Positions 9,601 to 18,115 of a DNA stretch of 44,214 bases are shown here, one piece after another. The DNA is from Lawsonibacter asaccharolyticus (GTDB taxonomy: Bacteria; Bacillota; Clostridia; Oscillospirales; Oscillospiraceae). The stretch covers positions 1 to 44,214 of the forward strand of contig BFBT01000006.1 in assembly GCA_003112755.1 (NCBI GenBank). Direction: 5' to 3'. The position numbers and the translations under genes are program-made. Positions within the stretch are counted from its first letter, which is position 1. Every line of letters starts with the position of its first letter. The notes below the pieces were generated by a model. The model saw nothing but the letters and a program-made list of their open reading frames with translations, was not told where the DNA came from and did no database searches.

Positions 9601-10851
9601 ATGTCATTTGAAACTGTGGAAAACGTCCTCAACATCAACACCGACGCAATCATGACCCTGGCAATGGCTTCCATTCTTCTGCTGATCGGTTACGCGATCA
9701 AAAACAAGGTCAACTTCCTGGCCAAGTACTGTATCCCTGCTCCCGTCATTGGCGGCTTCATCTTTATGTTCATCACCTTCGCCGGCCACACCACTGGTAC
9801 TTTTACCTTCAACTTCACCAACACCTTCCAGGACCCCTTCATGCTGGCTTTCTTCACCACCGTGGGTCTGGGCGCCAGCTTCTCCCTGCTGAAGAAGGGC
9901 GGCATCCTGCTGATCGTCTACTGGCTGTGCGCCGGTGTGATCTCCATCTTCCAGAACATCATCGGCATCGCAGTGGGCACCGCGGTAGGTCTGGAGGCCC
10001 CCTACGCCCTGCTGTCTTCCGCCATCTCCATGATCGGCGGCCACGGAGCAGCCGGCTCTTACGGCTCCACCTTTGAGAGCCTGGGCTACTCCGCCGCTAT
10101 GGGCGTGGGCGCCGCCGCCGCCACCTTCGGCCTGATCTCCGGCGTGCTTGTGGGCGGACCTCTGGGCCGCCGCCTCATCGTCAAGTATGACCTGAAGCCC
10201 GAGGAGCATCAGGCCAACTACGATGATATCAAGAGCGTCAATGCCGCCGGCAAGGAGCCTCTCTCCGCTCTGGACGTCATCAAGAACGTGGTCGTCATCA
10301 TCGTGTGCATGGCCCTGGGCACCATGGTGTCTGGATGGGTCAGCAAGCTGATCGGGATGTCCTTCCCCAACTATGTGGGCGCCATGTTCGTGGCTGTCAT
10401 CGTCCGCAACCTCAACGACACCTTCCACTTCTACAAGTTCTCCTTCCCCCTGGTGGACGGCATCGGCGACGTGATGCTCAACCTGTACCTGGCTCTGGCC
10501 CTGATGACGCTGAAGCTGTGGGAGCTGGCCAGCCTGATGGGCGGCGTGCTTCTCATCGTCATCTGCCAGGTGGTGTTCATCGTTACGGTGTCCTACTTCG
10601 TGATCTTCCGCATCCTGGGCAAGAGCTATGACGCCGCCGTCATGTGCTCCGGCCTGTGCGGCCACGGCCTGGGCGCCACCCCCACCGCCATCGTCAACAT
10701 GACCGCCGTCACTGAGCGGTACGGCATGTCCAGCCGGGCCTTCATGGTGGTCCCCATCGTGGGCGCCTTCCTGGTGGACCTCATCTATCAGCCCCAGACC
10801 ATCGCTTTCATCAAGTTCTTTGTCCCCGCCGCCTCTAATCTGGTGGGCTGA
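9601..10851 (+). CDS. gltS: Sodium/glutamate symporter (GltS family)
   Basis: A 416-residue integral membrane protein of the ESS/GltS family, which couples glutamate transport to Na+. It shows about ten hydrophobic segments and two pore-loop signatures: ISMIGGHGAAGSYG near residue 141 and GLCGHGLGATPTAIVNM near 350. The second matches the GATPTA motif of GltS. A GGGAGG ribosome site precedes the ATG. It is the first gene of the folate cluster and is followed after 61 bases by ftcD, so it could import glutamate or formiminoglutamate, or export glutamate formed by FtcD; the direction and substrate are inference. A minus-strand frame covers the same region but is a shadow of this codon-biased gene. 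Confidence 0.93.
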   Translation: MSFETVENVLNINTDAIMTLAMASILLLIGYAIKNKVNFLAKYCIPAPVIGGFIFMFITFAGHTTGTFTFNFTNTFQDPFMLAFFTTVGLGASFSLLKKGGILLIVYWLCAGVISIFQNIIGIAVGTAVGLEAPYALLSSAISMIGGHGAAGSYGSTFESLGYSAAMGVGAAAATFGLISGVLVGGPLGRRLIVKYDLKPEEHQANYDDIKSVNAAGKEPLSALDVIKNVVVIIVCMALGTMVSGWVSKLIGMSFPNYVGAMFVAVIVRNLNDTFHFYKFSFPLVDGIGDVMLNLYLALALMTLKLWELASLMGGVLLIVICQVVFIVTVSYFVIFRILGKSYDAAVMCSGLCGHGLGATPTAIVNMTAVTERYGMSSRAFMVVPIVGAFLVDLIYQPQTIAFIKFFVPAASNLVG

Positions 10852-10912
10852 TCCTTTCAAGCGCTACATCTCAAAACATTTTTGATACCGATATTTTAAG
10901 GAGGAATTTCTT

Positions 10913-11823
10913 ATGTCCAAGCTTGTAGAATGCATCCCCAATTTCAGCTGCAGCAAGGAGAAGGACGAGGCCGCCTATAACGCCCTGGTGGAAGTGGCCA
11001 ACAGCGTGCCCGGCTGCACCCTGTTCGACGCCCAGACCGACGGCAACCACAACCGCTGTGTGTTCACCATGATCGGCTCCCCCGAGGCCATCGAGGAGGT
11101 CGCCTTCCAGCTGACCAAGAAGGCTTCCGAGGTCATCGACATGACCAAGCATGTGGGCGAGCACTCCCGCATGGGCGCCACCGACGTCATCCCCTTCGTC
11201 CCCACCATGGGCGTCACCGTGGAGGAGTGCGTGGAGATGTCCAAGCGCCTGGGTCAGCGGATCTGGGACGAGCTGAAGATCCCCAGCTTCCTGTATGAGG
11301 ACTCCGCCACCCGTCCCGAGCGCCGCAATCTGGCCACCTGCCGCAAGGGGCAGTTCGAGGGCATGCCCGAGAAGCTGCTCCAGCCCGAGTGGGCCCCCGA
11401 CTTCGGCGAGCGGAAGATCCATCCCACCGCCGGCATCACCGCCATCGGCGCCCGCATGCCCCTGGTGGCCTTCAACGTGAACCTGGCCACCTCCGACGTG
11501 GAGATCGCCAAGAAGATCGCCAAGGTCATCCGCGGCTCCTCCGGCGGCTTCCGCAGCTGCAAGGCCATGGGCTTCATGCTGGAGGACCGGGGCATCGCTC
11601 AGGTCTCCATGAACATGGTCAACTATGAGGACACCCCTCTGTATGTGGTCTATGAGATGATCCGCTCCCTGGCCGAGCGCTACGGCACCTATATCGTGGA
11701 CAGCGAGATCGTGGGCCTGACCCCGCCAAGGCCATGATCGACTGCGCTGAGTTCTATCTGAAGGCCCGTGACTTCGACTGCCACAATCAGATCATGGAGT
11801 ACCACCTGATCGGCATGGAATAA
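10913..11823 (+). CDS. ftcD: Glutamate formiminotransferase, second copy, one frameshift
   Basis: This encodes the single-domain enzyme that transfers the formimino group from N-formiminoglutamate to THF, giving glutamate and 5-formimino-THF. Features include MSKLVECIPNFSCSKEKDEA at the start, DMTKHVGEHSRMGATDVIPF with the His and Arg positions of the family, HPTAGITAIGARMPLVAFNV, and EYHLIGME at the end. The frame breaks at about 11724 in ACCCCGCC, where one more C restores GLTPAKAMIDCAEFYL; the span is one base short of a multiple of three, giving 303 residues. Ribosome site AAGGAGG. It lies between gltS and fchA, and the product of FtcD is the substrate of FchA. Confidence 0.93.
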
Positions 11824-11853
11824 GCCGTTCTGACAAAAGGAGAATCGACTGTT

Positions 11854-12480
11854 ATGAAGCTTGTGGAAATGAAGGTCAATGAGTTCGTGGACCTGATGGC
11901 CTCCGATGAACCCGCGCCCGGCGGCGGCTCCGCCGCCGCGCTGGAGGGCGCCCTGGGCGCCGCCCTCACCGCTATGGTGTGCGCCCTCACCGTGGGAAAG
12001 AAGAAGTACGCCGACGTGCAGGAGCTGGCCATCGAGTCCCAGAAGAAGGGGAACGAGCTCAAGGCTCAGTTCGTGGACGTGATCGACCGGGATACCGAGG
12101 CGTTCAACGCCGTCAGCGCCGTGTTCGCCATGCCCAAGGACACCGACGAGGAGAAGGCCGCCCGCAAGGCCGCCATGCAGGAGGCCCTGAAGGGCTGCAC
12201 CAAGACCCCCTTTGAGATGATGGAGCTGGCCTGCCAGGCCCTGGAGCTGACCCGCTCCGTGGTGGGCAAGCTCAACGCCAGCGCCGCCAGCGACCTGGGC
12301 TGCGCCGCCCTGAGCCTCAAGGCCGCCATCCAGGGCGCCTGGCTCAACGTGCTCATCAACATCGGCGGTATCCAGGACCAGGCCTTTGCCGACGAGTACC
12401 GCCAGAAGGGCCAGGCCCTGCTGGACAAGGCCCTGCCTCTGGCCGACGCCATCTACCAGGAGGTCCTGGAGTCCCTGTGA
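11854..12480 (+). CDS. fchA: Formimino-THF cyclodeaminase / methenyl-THF cyclohydrolase (FchA)
   Basis: A 208-residue all-helical protein of the FTCD_C/FchA family. The start carries the family motif APGGGSAAALEGALGAALTAM, followed by MVCALTVGKK, and the C-terminal half contains SDLGCAALSLKAAIQGAWLN. Relatives act as 5-formimino-THF cyclodeaminases (releasing ammonia and 5,10-methenyl-THF) or, as with Methylobacterium FchA, as methenyl-THF cyclohydrolases. Its position right after ftcD (31 bases) favours the first role. The second matters here because the FolD encoded downstream seems to lack its catalytic lysine. It has an AGGAG ribosome site and a clean frame. Confidence 0.93.
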   Translation: MKLVEMKVNEFVDLMASDEPAPGGGSAAALEGALGAALTAMVCALTVGKKKYADVQELAIESQKKGNELKAQFVDVIDRDTEAFNAVSAVFAMPKDTDEEKAARKAAMQEALKGCTKTPFEMMELACQALELTRSVVGKLNASAASDLGCAALSLKAAIQGAWLNVLINIGGIQDQAFADEYRQKGQALLDKALPLADAIYQEVLESL

Positions 12481-12504
12481 TCCCCCTCCCATGAATCACC
12501 GACG

Positions 12505-12541
12505 GGACGCCCCCGCGGCGTGAACCGCCGCGGGGGCGTCC
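12505..12541 (+). other. Intercistronic GC-rich hairpin between fchA and hutD
   Basis: A perfect 16-base-pair stem (GGACGCCCCCGCGGCG) with loop TGAAC, not followed by a T run. It lies inside a likely operon, so it may mark RNA processing or 3'-end protection rather than full termination. Confidence 0.6.
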
Positions 12542-12561
12542 TCGTTCAGAAAGGAGTCCCC

Positions 12562-13154
12562 ATGGCACCCCATATCACTCACCTCACCCAGGCAGACTAC
12601 CAGATCAGTCAGTGGTCCGGCGGGACCACCACCCAGATCGCCATCGCCCCCAGGGGGCCCTCTATGCGGACCGGGACTTCCTCTGGCGGCTGAGCTCCGC
12701 CACCGTGGACTTGGACGAGTCCGACTTCACCCCCCTCCCCGACTACCACCGGCTCATTGCCCCTCTCCGGGGAGAGATGGAACTGACCCACGACGGCGGC
12801 CCCCTCATCTCCCTGGCCCCCTATCAGGTCCACGCCTTCGACGGCGGGGCGGACACCCACTCCCGGGGCCGCTGCGTGGACTTCAACCTGATGCTGCGCA
12901 AGGACAGATGCGTCGGCAGTGTCTCCCCCCTGCGCACCAGCGGCGGCCCCGTCAGCTTCTCCGCCGAACCCGGCTCCTCCACCCTCATCCTCTACTGCGC
13001 GGAGGGGAGCGGCACCTTGACTTTCGCTGGGGAATCGAGTACCATTTCCTCAGGAGAAGCCGTTCTGATCCAGGACCCCGGCAGCGCTCCGCTGCACCTG
13101 GACTGCCCGGGCCCGGCCTCCTTTATGGCGGCCCAGGTCCGTTCCCTCCCTTAA
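12562..13154 (+). CDS. hutD: HutD family protein, one frameshift
   Basis: HutD/Ves is a cupin-fold family found with histidine-degradation genes and thought to limit or tune Hut flux; the biochemical role is not settled. The true start is ATG 12562 (AAGGAG upstream), giving MAPHITHLTQADYQISQWSG, then a break near 12655 in a run of five G, where one base is missing. The rest is in frame: DRDFLWRLSSATVDLDESDF, APLRGEMELTHDG, CVDFNLMLRKD. The span is one base short of a multiple of three, about 197 residues, normal for the family. Its presence supports formiminoglutamate from histidine as the operon's substrate, though hutH, hutU and hutI are not in this window. Confidence 0.88.
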
Positions 13155-13208
13155 CTTCTAACTTCATAGACATCCACGATAAATCATAAAAGAAGGAGAC
13201 TGATTCCC

Positions 13209-14882
13209 ATGGAAATCAAGAGCGACATTGAAATTGCACAGAGCTGTGAAATGAAAAACATCCGGGAGATCGCGGCCACGGCGGGCGTGGACGAGAAGTA
13301 CCTGGAGATGTACGGCAACTACAAGGCAAAGGTGGACTACAAGCTGCTCAACGAGACCCAGGCTCAGGACGGCAAGCTGATCCTGGTCACCGCCATCACC
13401 CCCACCCCTGCGGGCGAGGGCAAGACCACCACCTCCGTAGGGCTGGCGGACGGCCTGCGGAAGCTGGGCAAGAAGTCCGTGGTCGCCCTGCGTGAGCCCT
13501 CCCTGGGCCCTGTGTTCGGCGTCAAGGGCGGTGCGGCCGGCGGCGGCTGGGCCCAGGTGGTGCCCATGGAGGACATCAACCTCCACTTCACCGGCGACTT
13601 CCACGCCATCGGCGCGGCGAACAACCTGATGGCCGCCATGCTGGACAACCATATCCAGCAGGGCAATGCCCTGGGCATCGATGTCAAGCAGATCACCTGG
13701 AAGCGCGCGGTGGACATGAACGACCGCCAGCTGCGCCACATCGTGGACGGCCTGGGAGGCAAGGCCCAGGGCGTGCCCCGTGAGGACGGCTTTGAGATCA
13801 CCGTGGCCAGCGAGATCATGGCCGTGCTGTGCCTGTCCACCAGCATCACCGACCTGAAGGAGAAGCTGGGCCGGATGATCGTGGCCTACACCTATGACGG
13901 CAAGCCCGTCACCGCCCATGACCTGAAGGCCGAGGGCGCCATGGCCGCCCTGCTGAAGGACGCTCTGAAGCCCAACCTGGTCCAGACCCTGGAGGGCACC
14001 CCTGCCTTCATCCACGGCGGCCCCTTCGCCAACATCGCTCACGGCTGCAACTCCATCATCGCCACCCGCATGGCCCTGAAGCTGGGGGACTACGCAGTCA
14101 CGGAGGCCGGCTTCGCCGCCGACCTGGGCGCAGAGAAGTTCATCGACATCAAGTGCCGCAAGGCCGGCCTGAAGCCCTCCGCCGTGGTGATCGTGGCCAC
14201 CGTGCGGGCGCTGAAGTACCACGGCGGCGTGCCCAAGCCCGAGCTGAACCAGGAGAACCTGGAGGCGCTGGAGAAGGGCCTGCCCAACCTGCTGCAGCAC
14301 GTGGACAACGTGAAGAACGTGTACGGCCTGCCCTGCGTGGTGGCCATCAACGCCTTCCCCACCGACACCAAGGCCGAGCTGGACCTGGTGGAGAGGAAGT
14401 GCAATGAGCTGGGCGTCAATGTGGCCCTGTCCGAGGTGTGGGCCAAGGGCGGCGAGGGCGGCAAGGCCCTGGCCGAGGAGGTCATCCGCCTGTGCGAGCA
14501 GCCCAGCCACTTCCAGTTCGTGTATGATACCCAGGCCTCCATCCAGGAGAAGCTAGACACCATTGTGAAGAAGGTGTATCACGGCGAGCGGGTGGTGCTC
14601 ACCGCCAACGCCAAGAAGCAGGCCCAGCAGCTCACCGACCTGGGCTTCGGCGACCTGCCCATCTGCATGGCCAAGACCCAGTACTCCTTCTCCGACGACC
14701 AGACCCTGCTGGGCGCGCCCAGCGGCTTCGAGGTCACGGTGCGCAATCTGAAGGTCTCCGCCGGCGCCGGCTTCATCGTGGCCCTCACCGGCGATATCAT
14801 GACCATGCCCGGCCTGCCCAAAGTCCCCTCTGCCGAGAAGATCGACGTAGACGAGAACGGCAAGATCACCGGCCTGTTCTGA
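13209..14882 (+). CDS. fhs: Formate-tetrahydrofolate ligase
   Basis: A complete 557-residue formyltetrahydrofolate synthetase. It interconverts formate, ATP and THF with 10-formyl-THF, ADP and phosphate. The P-loop [20 protein letters not shown] spans residues 64-83, followed by [16 protein letters not shown] and [18 protein letters not shown]; the C-terminal end [20 protein letters not shown] is typical. Length matches the family. The ribosome site is GAAGGAG. In this cluster the enzyme can run in reverse, making ATP from 10-formyl-THF as in purine- and histidine-fermenting clostridia; this direction is inference from the neighbours (ftcD and fchA upstream, folD and a formate-type channel downstream). 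Confidence 0.96.
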   Translation: MEIKSDIEIAQSCEMKNIREIAATAGVDEKYLEMYGNYKAKVDYKLLNETQAQDGKLILVTAITPTPAGEGKTTTSVGLADGLRKLGKKSVVALREPSLGPVFGVKGGAAGGGWAQVVPMEDINLHFTGDFHAIGAANNLMAAMLDNHIQQGNALGIDVKQITWKRAVDMNDRQLRHIVDGLGGKAQGVPREDGFEITVASEIMAVLCLSTSITDLKEKLGRMIVAYTYDGKPVTAHDLKAEGAMAALLKDALKPNLVQTLEGTPAFIHGGPFANIAHGCNSIIATRMALKLGDYAVTEAGFAADLGAEKFIDIKCRKAGLKPSAVVIVATVRALKYHGGVPKPELNQENLEALEKGLPNLLQHVDNVKNVYGLPCVVAINAFPTDTKAELDLVERKCNELGVNVALSEVWAKGGEGGKALAEEVIRLCEQPSHFQFVYDTQASIQEKLDTIVKKVYHGERVVLTANAKKQAQQLTDLGFGDLPICMAKTQYSFSDDQTLLGAPSGFEVTVRNLKVSAGAGFIVALTGDIMTMPGLPKVPSAEKIDVDENGKITGLF

Positions 14883-14896
14883 GCATATGACCACAT

Positions 14897-14927
14897 GCAG
14901 GGGGAGGCGCACGCCGCCTCCCCCTGC
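14897..14927 (+). other. Intercistronic GC-rich hairpin between fhs and folD
   Basis: A 13-base-pair perfect stem (GCAGGGGGAGGCG) with a five-base loop and no T run, the same kind of element as between fchA and hutD. Confidence 0.55.
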
Positions 14928-14952
14928 CCGAATCACCAAAAGGAGGAGACCC

Positions 14953-15822
14953 ATGGCAGTTTTGCTCAGCGGAAAACCGGTGGCGGAACACATGTGCCGG
15001 GACATCCGGCTCCGCTGTGAGAAGCTCTCCCGCCGCGGCGTCACTCCCACCCTGGGCATCGTCCGGGTGGGACGCCGGGAGGAGGACATCGCTTATGAGC
15101 GGGGGGCTATCCGCCGGGCGGAAAGCCTGAACATCGCCGTCCGGCGCTTCCTGCTGCCCGCGGACGCCTCACAGCAGGAGCTGATCCAGACCCTGCGGAC
15201 AGTGAACGAGGACAGCTCCATCCACGGCTGCCTGCTATTCCGCCCCCTGCCGCCCCATCTGGACACCGAGGCGGTGACCAGCGTCCTGGCCCCGGAGAAA
15301 GACATCGACGCCATCACCACCGCCTCCATGGGCGGCCTGCTCACCAAGAGTGACATCGGCTTTCCCCCCTGCACCGCCACCGCCTGCCTGGAACTGCTCC
15401 ACTACTATGATATCCCCTTGAAAGGCAAGAAGATCGCTATGATCGGCAAAAGCGCCACCGTGGGCCTGCCCACCGCCCTGCTGCTGATGAAGGAGGAGGC
15501 CACCGTCTCCGTCTGTCACATCTTCACAGACAAGGAGGACACCCGCAGCTTCTGCCAGGACGCCGACATCATCATCTCCGCCGCCGGCTGCCTGGACCTG
15601 ATCCGGGCCGACTATGTGCGCCCGGGCCAGGTGGTGGTAGATGTGGGCGTCAACATCGGCCCGGACGGCGCCATGCATGGGGACGTGGCCTTTGACGAGG
15701 TGGAGCCCATCGTGGCTGCCATCACGCCGGTCCCCGGAGGCGTGGGCGCGGTGACCTCCACCGTGCTGGCCCTGCATGTGGCCCAGGCGGCCTGCCGGTC
15801 TCTGGAACAAAGGAGATCATGA
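14953..15822 (+). CDS. folD: FolD-type methylene-THF dehydrogenase/methenyl-THF cyclohydrolase (variant active site)
   Basis: A 289-residue FolD homologue that interconverts methylene-, methenyl- and 10-formyl-THF with NADP. The start at 14953 has the strong site AGGAGGAG; a frame-open extension upstream lacks one. Family motifs include GCLLFRPLPPHL, APEKDIDAI, the Rossmann motif MIGKSATVGLPTALLL and TPVPGGVGAVT near the end. In ordinary FolD the active-site Tyr is followed four residues later by a catalytic Lys. Here Tyr48 is present (DIAYERGAIRRAE) but the position four on is Ala52. That Lys is needed mainly for cyclohydrolase activity, so this enzyme may act only as a dehydrogenase. The stop overlaps the next gene by four bases (ATGA). 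Confidence 0.92.
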   Translation: MAVLLSGKPVAEHMCRDIRLRCEKLSRRGVTPTLGIVRVGRREEDIAYERGAIRRAESLNIAVRRFLLPADASQQELIQTLRTVNEDSSIHGCLLFRPLPPHLDTEAVTSVLAPEKDIDAITTASMGGLLTKSDIGFPPCTATACLELLHYYDIPLKGKKIAMIGKSATVGLPTALLLMKEEATVSVCHIFTDKEDTRSFCQDADIIISAAGCLDLIRADYVRPGQVVVDVGVNIGPDGAMHGDVAFDEVEPIVAAITPVPGGVGAVTSTVLALHVAQAACRSLEQRRS

Positions 15823-16649
15823 ACAACTACCTCTCCCCCGCAGAATTGCTCGCCTCGTACAGTGCGGCGGGCGTCAGGAAAATGGAGCGCTCCGCCGCCA
15901 GCCTGCTCCTGCTGGGAGCGCTGGCCGGGGCCATCATCGCCATCGCCGCGGCCGCCACCAACACGGCGGTCTACGGCATCTCAGACACCTGGACCGTCCG
16001 GACCATCTGCGGCCTGCTCTTCCCCTTCGGTCTGGGGCTGGTCGTCGTCACCGGTGCGGAGCTGTTCACCGGAAACTGCATGCTCCCCCTCACTCTGTTG
16101 GAGAAAAAGGGGGGATCGGCGGTCCTGATGGTGCGCAACTGGGCGCTGGTCTTTGCCGGGAACGCTCTGGGCTCGCTGCTGGTGGCCTGGCTGTGTGTCT
16201 CCTGCGGCCAGCTGGACTACTCCGCCGGGGCCCTGGCCGTATACACCATCCGGGTCGGGGCCGCGAAATGCGCCCTTCCCTTCGGCAGCGCCTTGGGCCT
16301 GGGCGTGCTGTGCAACCTGCTGGTCTGTCTGGGGGTGCTGGCCGCCGCCTCCGCCCGGGAGACACCGGGCCGCCTGATGGGCGCCTTTCTTCCGGTCTGC
16401 TTTTTCGTCTTGTGCGGCTTTGAGCACTCCGTTGCCAACCTCTATTACATCGGCGCGGCCCTAATGGCCGCCGCTGTCCCCCAGTACGCCTCGCTGGCAG
16501 CAGCCGCGGGCGTCGATCTGGCCCCTCTCACCCTGACCGGGGCCGCCTCCAACCTGGTCCCCGTCACCCTGGGCAACATCCTGGGGGGTGCCGGGCTGGC
16601 CTTGCTCCTTTGGTATTGTCACTTAAAGCAGGGAGGGACTCCTTCATGA
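15819..16649 (+). CDS. Formate/nitrite transporter family channel
   Basis: A 276-residue membrane protein of the FNT family (FocA/FdhC/NirC), pentameric channels for formate, nitrite or hydrosulfide. About six membrane helices can be seen. Conserved pieces are GVRKMERSA near residue 19, VTGAELFTGNCMLPL near 78, and CGFEHSVANLYYIG near 200, which carries the conserved His of the channel. It overlaps folD and folC by ATGA on both sides, so it is tightly co-expressed with one-carbon genes; formate export is the likely role. Nitrite or HS- cannot be excluded from sequence alone. Confidence 0.88.
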   Translation: MNNYLSPAELLASYSAAGVRKMERSAASLLLLGALAGAIIAIAAAATNTAVYGISDTWTVRTICGLLFPFGLGLVVVTGAELFTGNCMLPLTLLEKKGGSAVLMVRNWALVFAGNALGSLLVAWLCVSCGQLDYSAGALAVYTIRVGAAKCALPFGSALGLGVLCNLLVCLGVLAAASARETPGRLMGAFLPVCFFVLCGFEHSVANLYYIGAALMAAAVPQYASLAAAAGVDLAPLTLTGAASNLVPVTLGNILGGAGLALLLWYCHLKQGGTPS

Positions 16650-17914
16650 CAGGACAGGAAGCCATTGAACTGATCCATCAGCGGGCCTGGACCGGCCGGA
16701 AGCCGGGCCTGGAGCGTACCCAGGCACTGCTGGCCAGCCTGGGCAATCCTGAGCGCCGCCTGCGCTTCGTCCACATCACCGGGACCAATGGCAAGGGGTC
16801 CACCGCGGCCATGACAGCCTCCATCCTGGCTCAGGCTGGGCTGCGCGCTGGCCTGTTCACCTCTCCCCACCTTTACCGCTTCCACGAGCGGATGCAGGTC
16901 AACGGGGCACCCATCCCGGATGAAGTCCTGGGCCGCCTCACCCAGCAGGTGCTGGAGGTGGCGGAGGGGATGTCCGATCCCCCCACCGAGTTCGAGCTGA
17001 TGACCGCGGTGGGCATGGAGTTCTTTTTGGAGGAGCAGTGTGACATCGTGGTGCTGGAGGTGGGTCTGGGCGGCCGCCTGGACTCCACCAACGTGATCCC
17101 CGCCCCGGAGGCGGCGGTCATCACCAACATCGGCCTGGAGCACACCCAGGAGCTGGGCGGCACCCTCACTCTCATCGCCCGGGAGAAGTCCGGCATCCTC
17201 AAGCCGGGCTGCCGGGCCGTCCTCTACCGCCAGAGCGATGAGGTCACCCAGGTGATCCAGTCCGTCTGCCGCCAGCTGGACATCCCCCTGCGTCAGACCG
17301 ACCCCCAGGAGCTGGAGGTCCTCTCCTCCGGTCTGGAGGGCCAGGACTTCCGCTACCGGGGCCGTGGCCCCTACCGCCTCTCCCTGCTGGGCAGCTACCA
17401 GCTCTCCAACGCCATCACCGCCCTGGAGGTAGTGCAGGCACTCCGGGATGCCGGCTGGACCATCCCGGAGGAGGCGGCAGTCCGGGGGCTGGCCGCGGCC
17501 CAGTGGCCCGGCCGCCTGGAGCTGGCCCGCCGCTCCCCCGACTTCATCGTGGACGGCGGCCACAACCCCCAGTGCGTGGACGCCCTTGCCGCCGCCCTGG
17601 AGAGCCTCTACCCCGGTCGGAAGCTCATTTTCCTCTCCGGTGTCCTGGCCGATAAGGACTGGCATTCCATGTTCCGCCGTGTCCTCCCCCTGGCAAAGGC
17701 CTTTGTGGCGGTGACACCGGACAGCCCCCGGGCCCTCCCCGCCGCCGAGCTGGCGGCCTGGCTGGCCCAGTTCTCCATCCCGGTCTCCGTCCAGGAGACC
17801 CTGGACCAGGGGGTGGACACCGCCCTGGCCCTGGCCGGCCCGGAGGACGTGATCTGCGCCTGGGGCTCCCTCTACTCCGTAGGGGAGATCCGCCACCATC
17901 TGGGGCTGTGCTGA
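16646..17914 (+). CDS. folC: Folylpolyglutamate synthase/dihydrofolate synthase
   Basis: A 422-residue Mur-ligase-fold protein that adds glutamates to folates and so keeps them in the cell. The P-loop HITGTNGKGSTAAM is at residues 43-56; LEVGLGGRLDSTNV and the linker NIGLEHTQELGGTL follow, and VDGGHNPQ marks the C-terminal glutamate-ligase domain. The start at 16646 overlaps the FNT stop (ATGA) and has GGGAGG upstream. Co-expression with the FtcD/FchA/Fhs genes is sensible because polyglutamylated THF is the preferred carrier. The next gene, folT, lies behind its own riboswitch. Confidence 0.94.
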   Translation: MTGQEAIELIHQRAWTGRKPGLERTQALLASLGNPERRLRFVHITGTNGKGSTAAMTASILAQAGLRAGLFTSPHLYRFHERMQVNGAPIPDEVLGRLTQQVLEVAEGMSDPPTEFELMTAVGMEFFLEEQCDIVVLEVGLGGRLDSTNVIPAPEAAVITNIGLEHTQELGGTLTLIAREKSGILKPGCRAVLYRQSDEVTQVIQSVCRQLDIPLRQTDPQELEVLSSGLEGQDFRYRGRGPYRLSLLGSYQLSNAITALEVVQALRDAGWTIPEEAAVRGLAAAQWPGRLELARRSPDFIVDGGHNPQCVDALAAALESLYPGRKLIFLSGVLADKDWHSMFRRVLPLAKAFVAVTPDSPRALPAAELAAWLAQFSIPVSVQETLDQGVDTALALAGPEDVICAWGSLYSVGEIRHHLGLC

Positions 17915-17950
17915 CCCCTCCCCCGTTTTCCCAGCGACCATACACAGAAT

Positions 17951-18030
17951 AGGAGTACCGCGTCAAGTGCCGGCGGATGGGAAGTGGCCGCCGGACGAAA
18001 AGGCAGCTGTCTTGCGGTGGTGCTCCGCTT
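17951..18030 (+). promoter_or_regulatory. Tetrahydrofolate (THF) riboswitch upstream of folT
   Basis: The spacer contains the hallmark pieces of the class I THF riboswitch in order: GGAGTACCGCGTCAAGTG, a stem CCGGCGG...CCGCCGG carrying ATGGGAAGTGG, then ACGAAAAGG and TTGCGGTGGTGCTCC closing the outer helix with GGAG at 17952. It lies 85 bases before the folT ATG. Between them a hairpin (GCTGAGAG/CTCTCAGC) precedes the ribosome site AAAGGAAG, so control may be translational. The assignment is from remembered consensus; a covariance search would settle it. Confidence 0.88.
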
Positions 18031-18115
18031 CCGCTGTCGTATCAGGGTATCCTTTTACGGCAACTGAAGAGGAAACCGCTGAGAGGCTCTCTCAGCCCGT
18101 GAAAGGAAGAGATAA

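Noticed and set aside
9604..10860. Long minus-strand frame opposite gltS
   Set aside because: It is a shadow produced by the biased codon use of gltS; its product is rich in Gly, His, Asp and Gln without any domain and lacks a good ribosome site.
13164..14510. Long minus-strand frame opposite fhs
   Set aside because: Low-complexity Gly/His/Gln translation, the shadow of a highly conserved enzyme gene on the plus strand.
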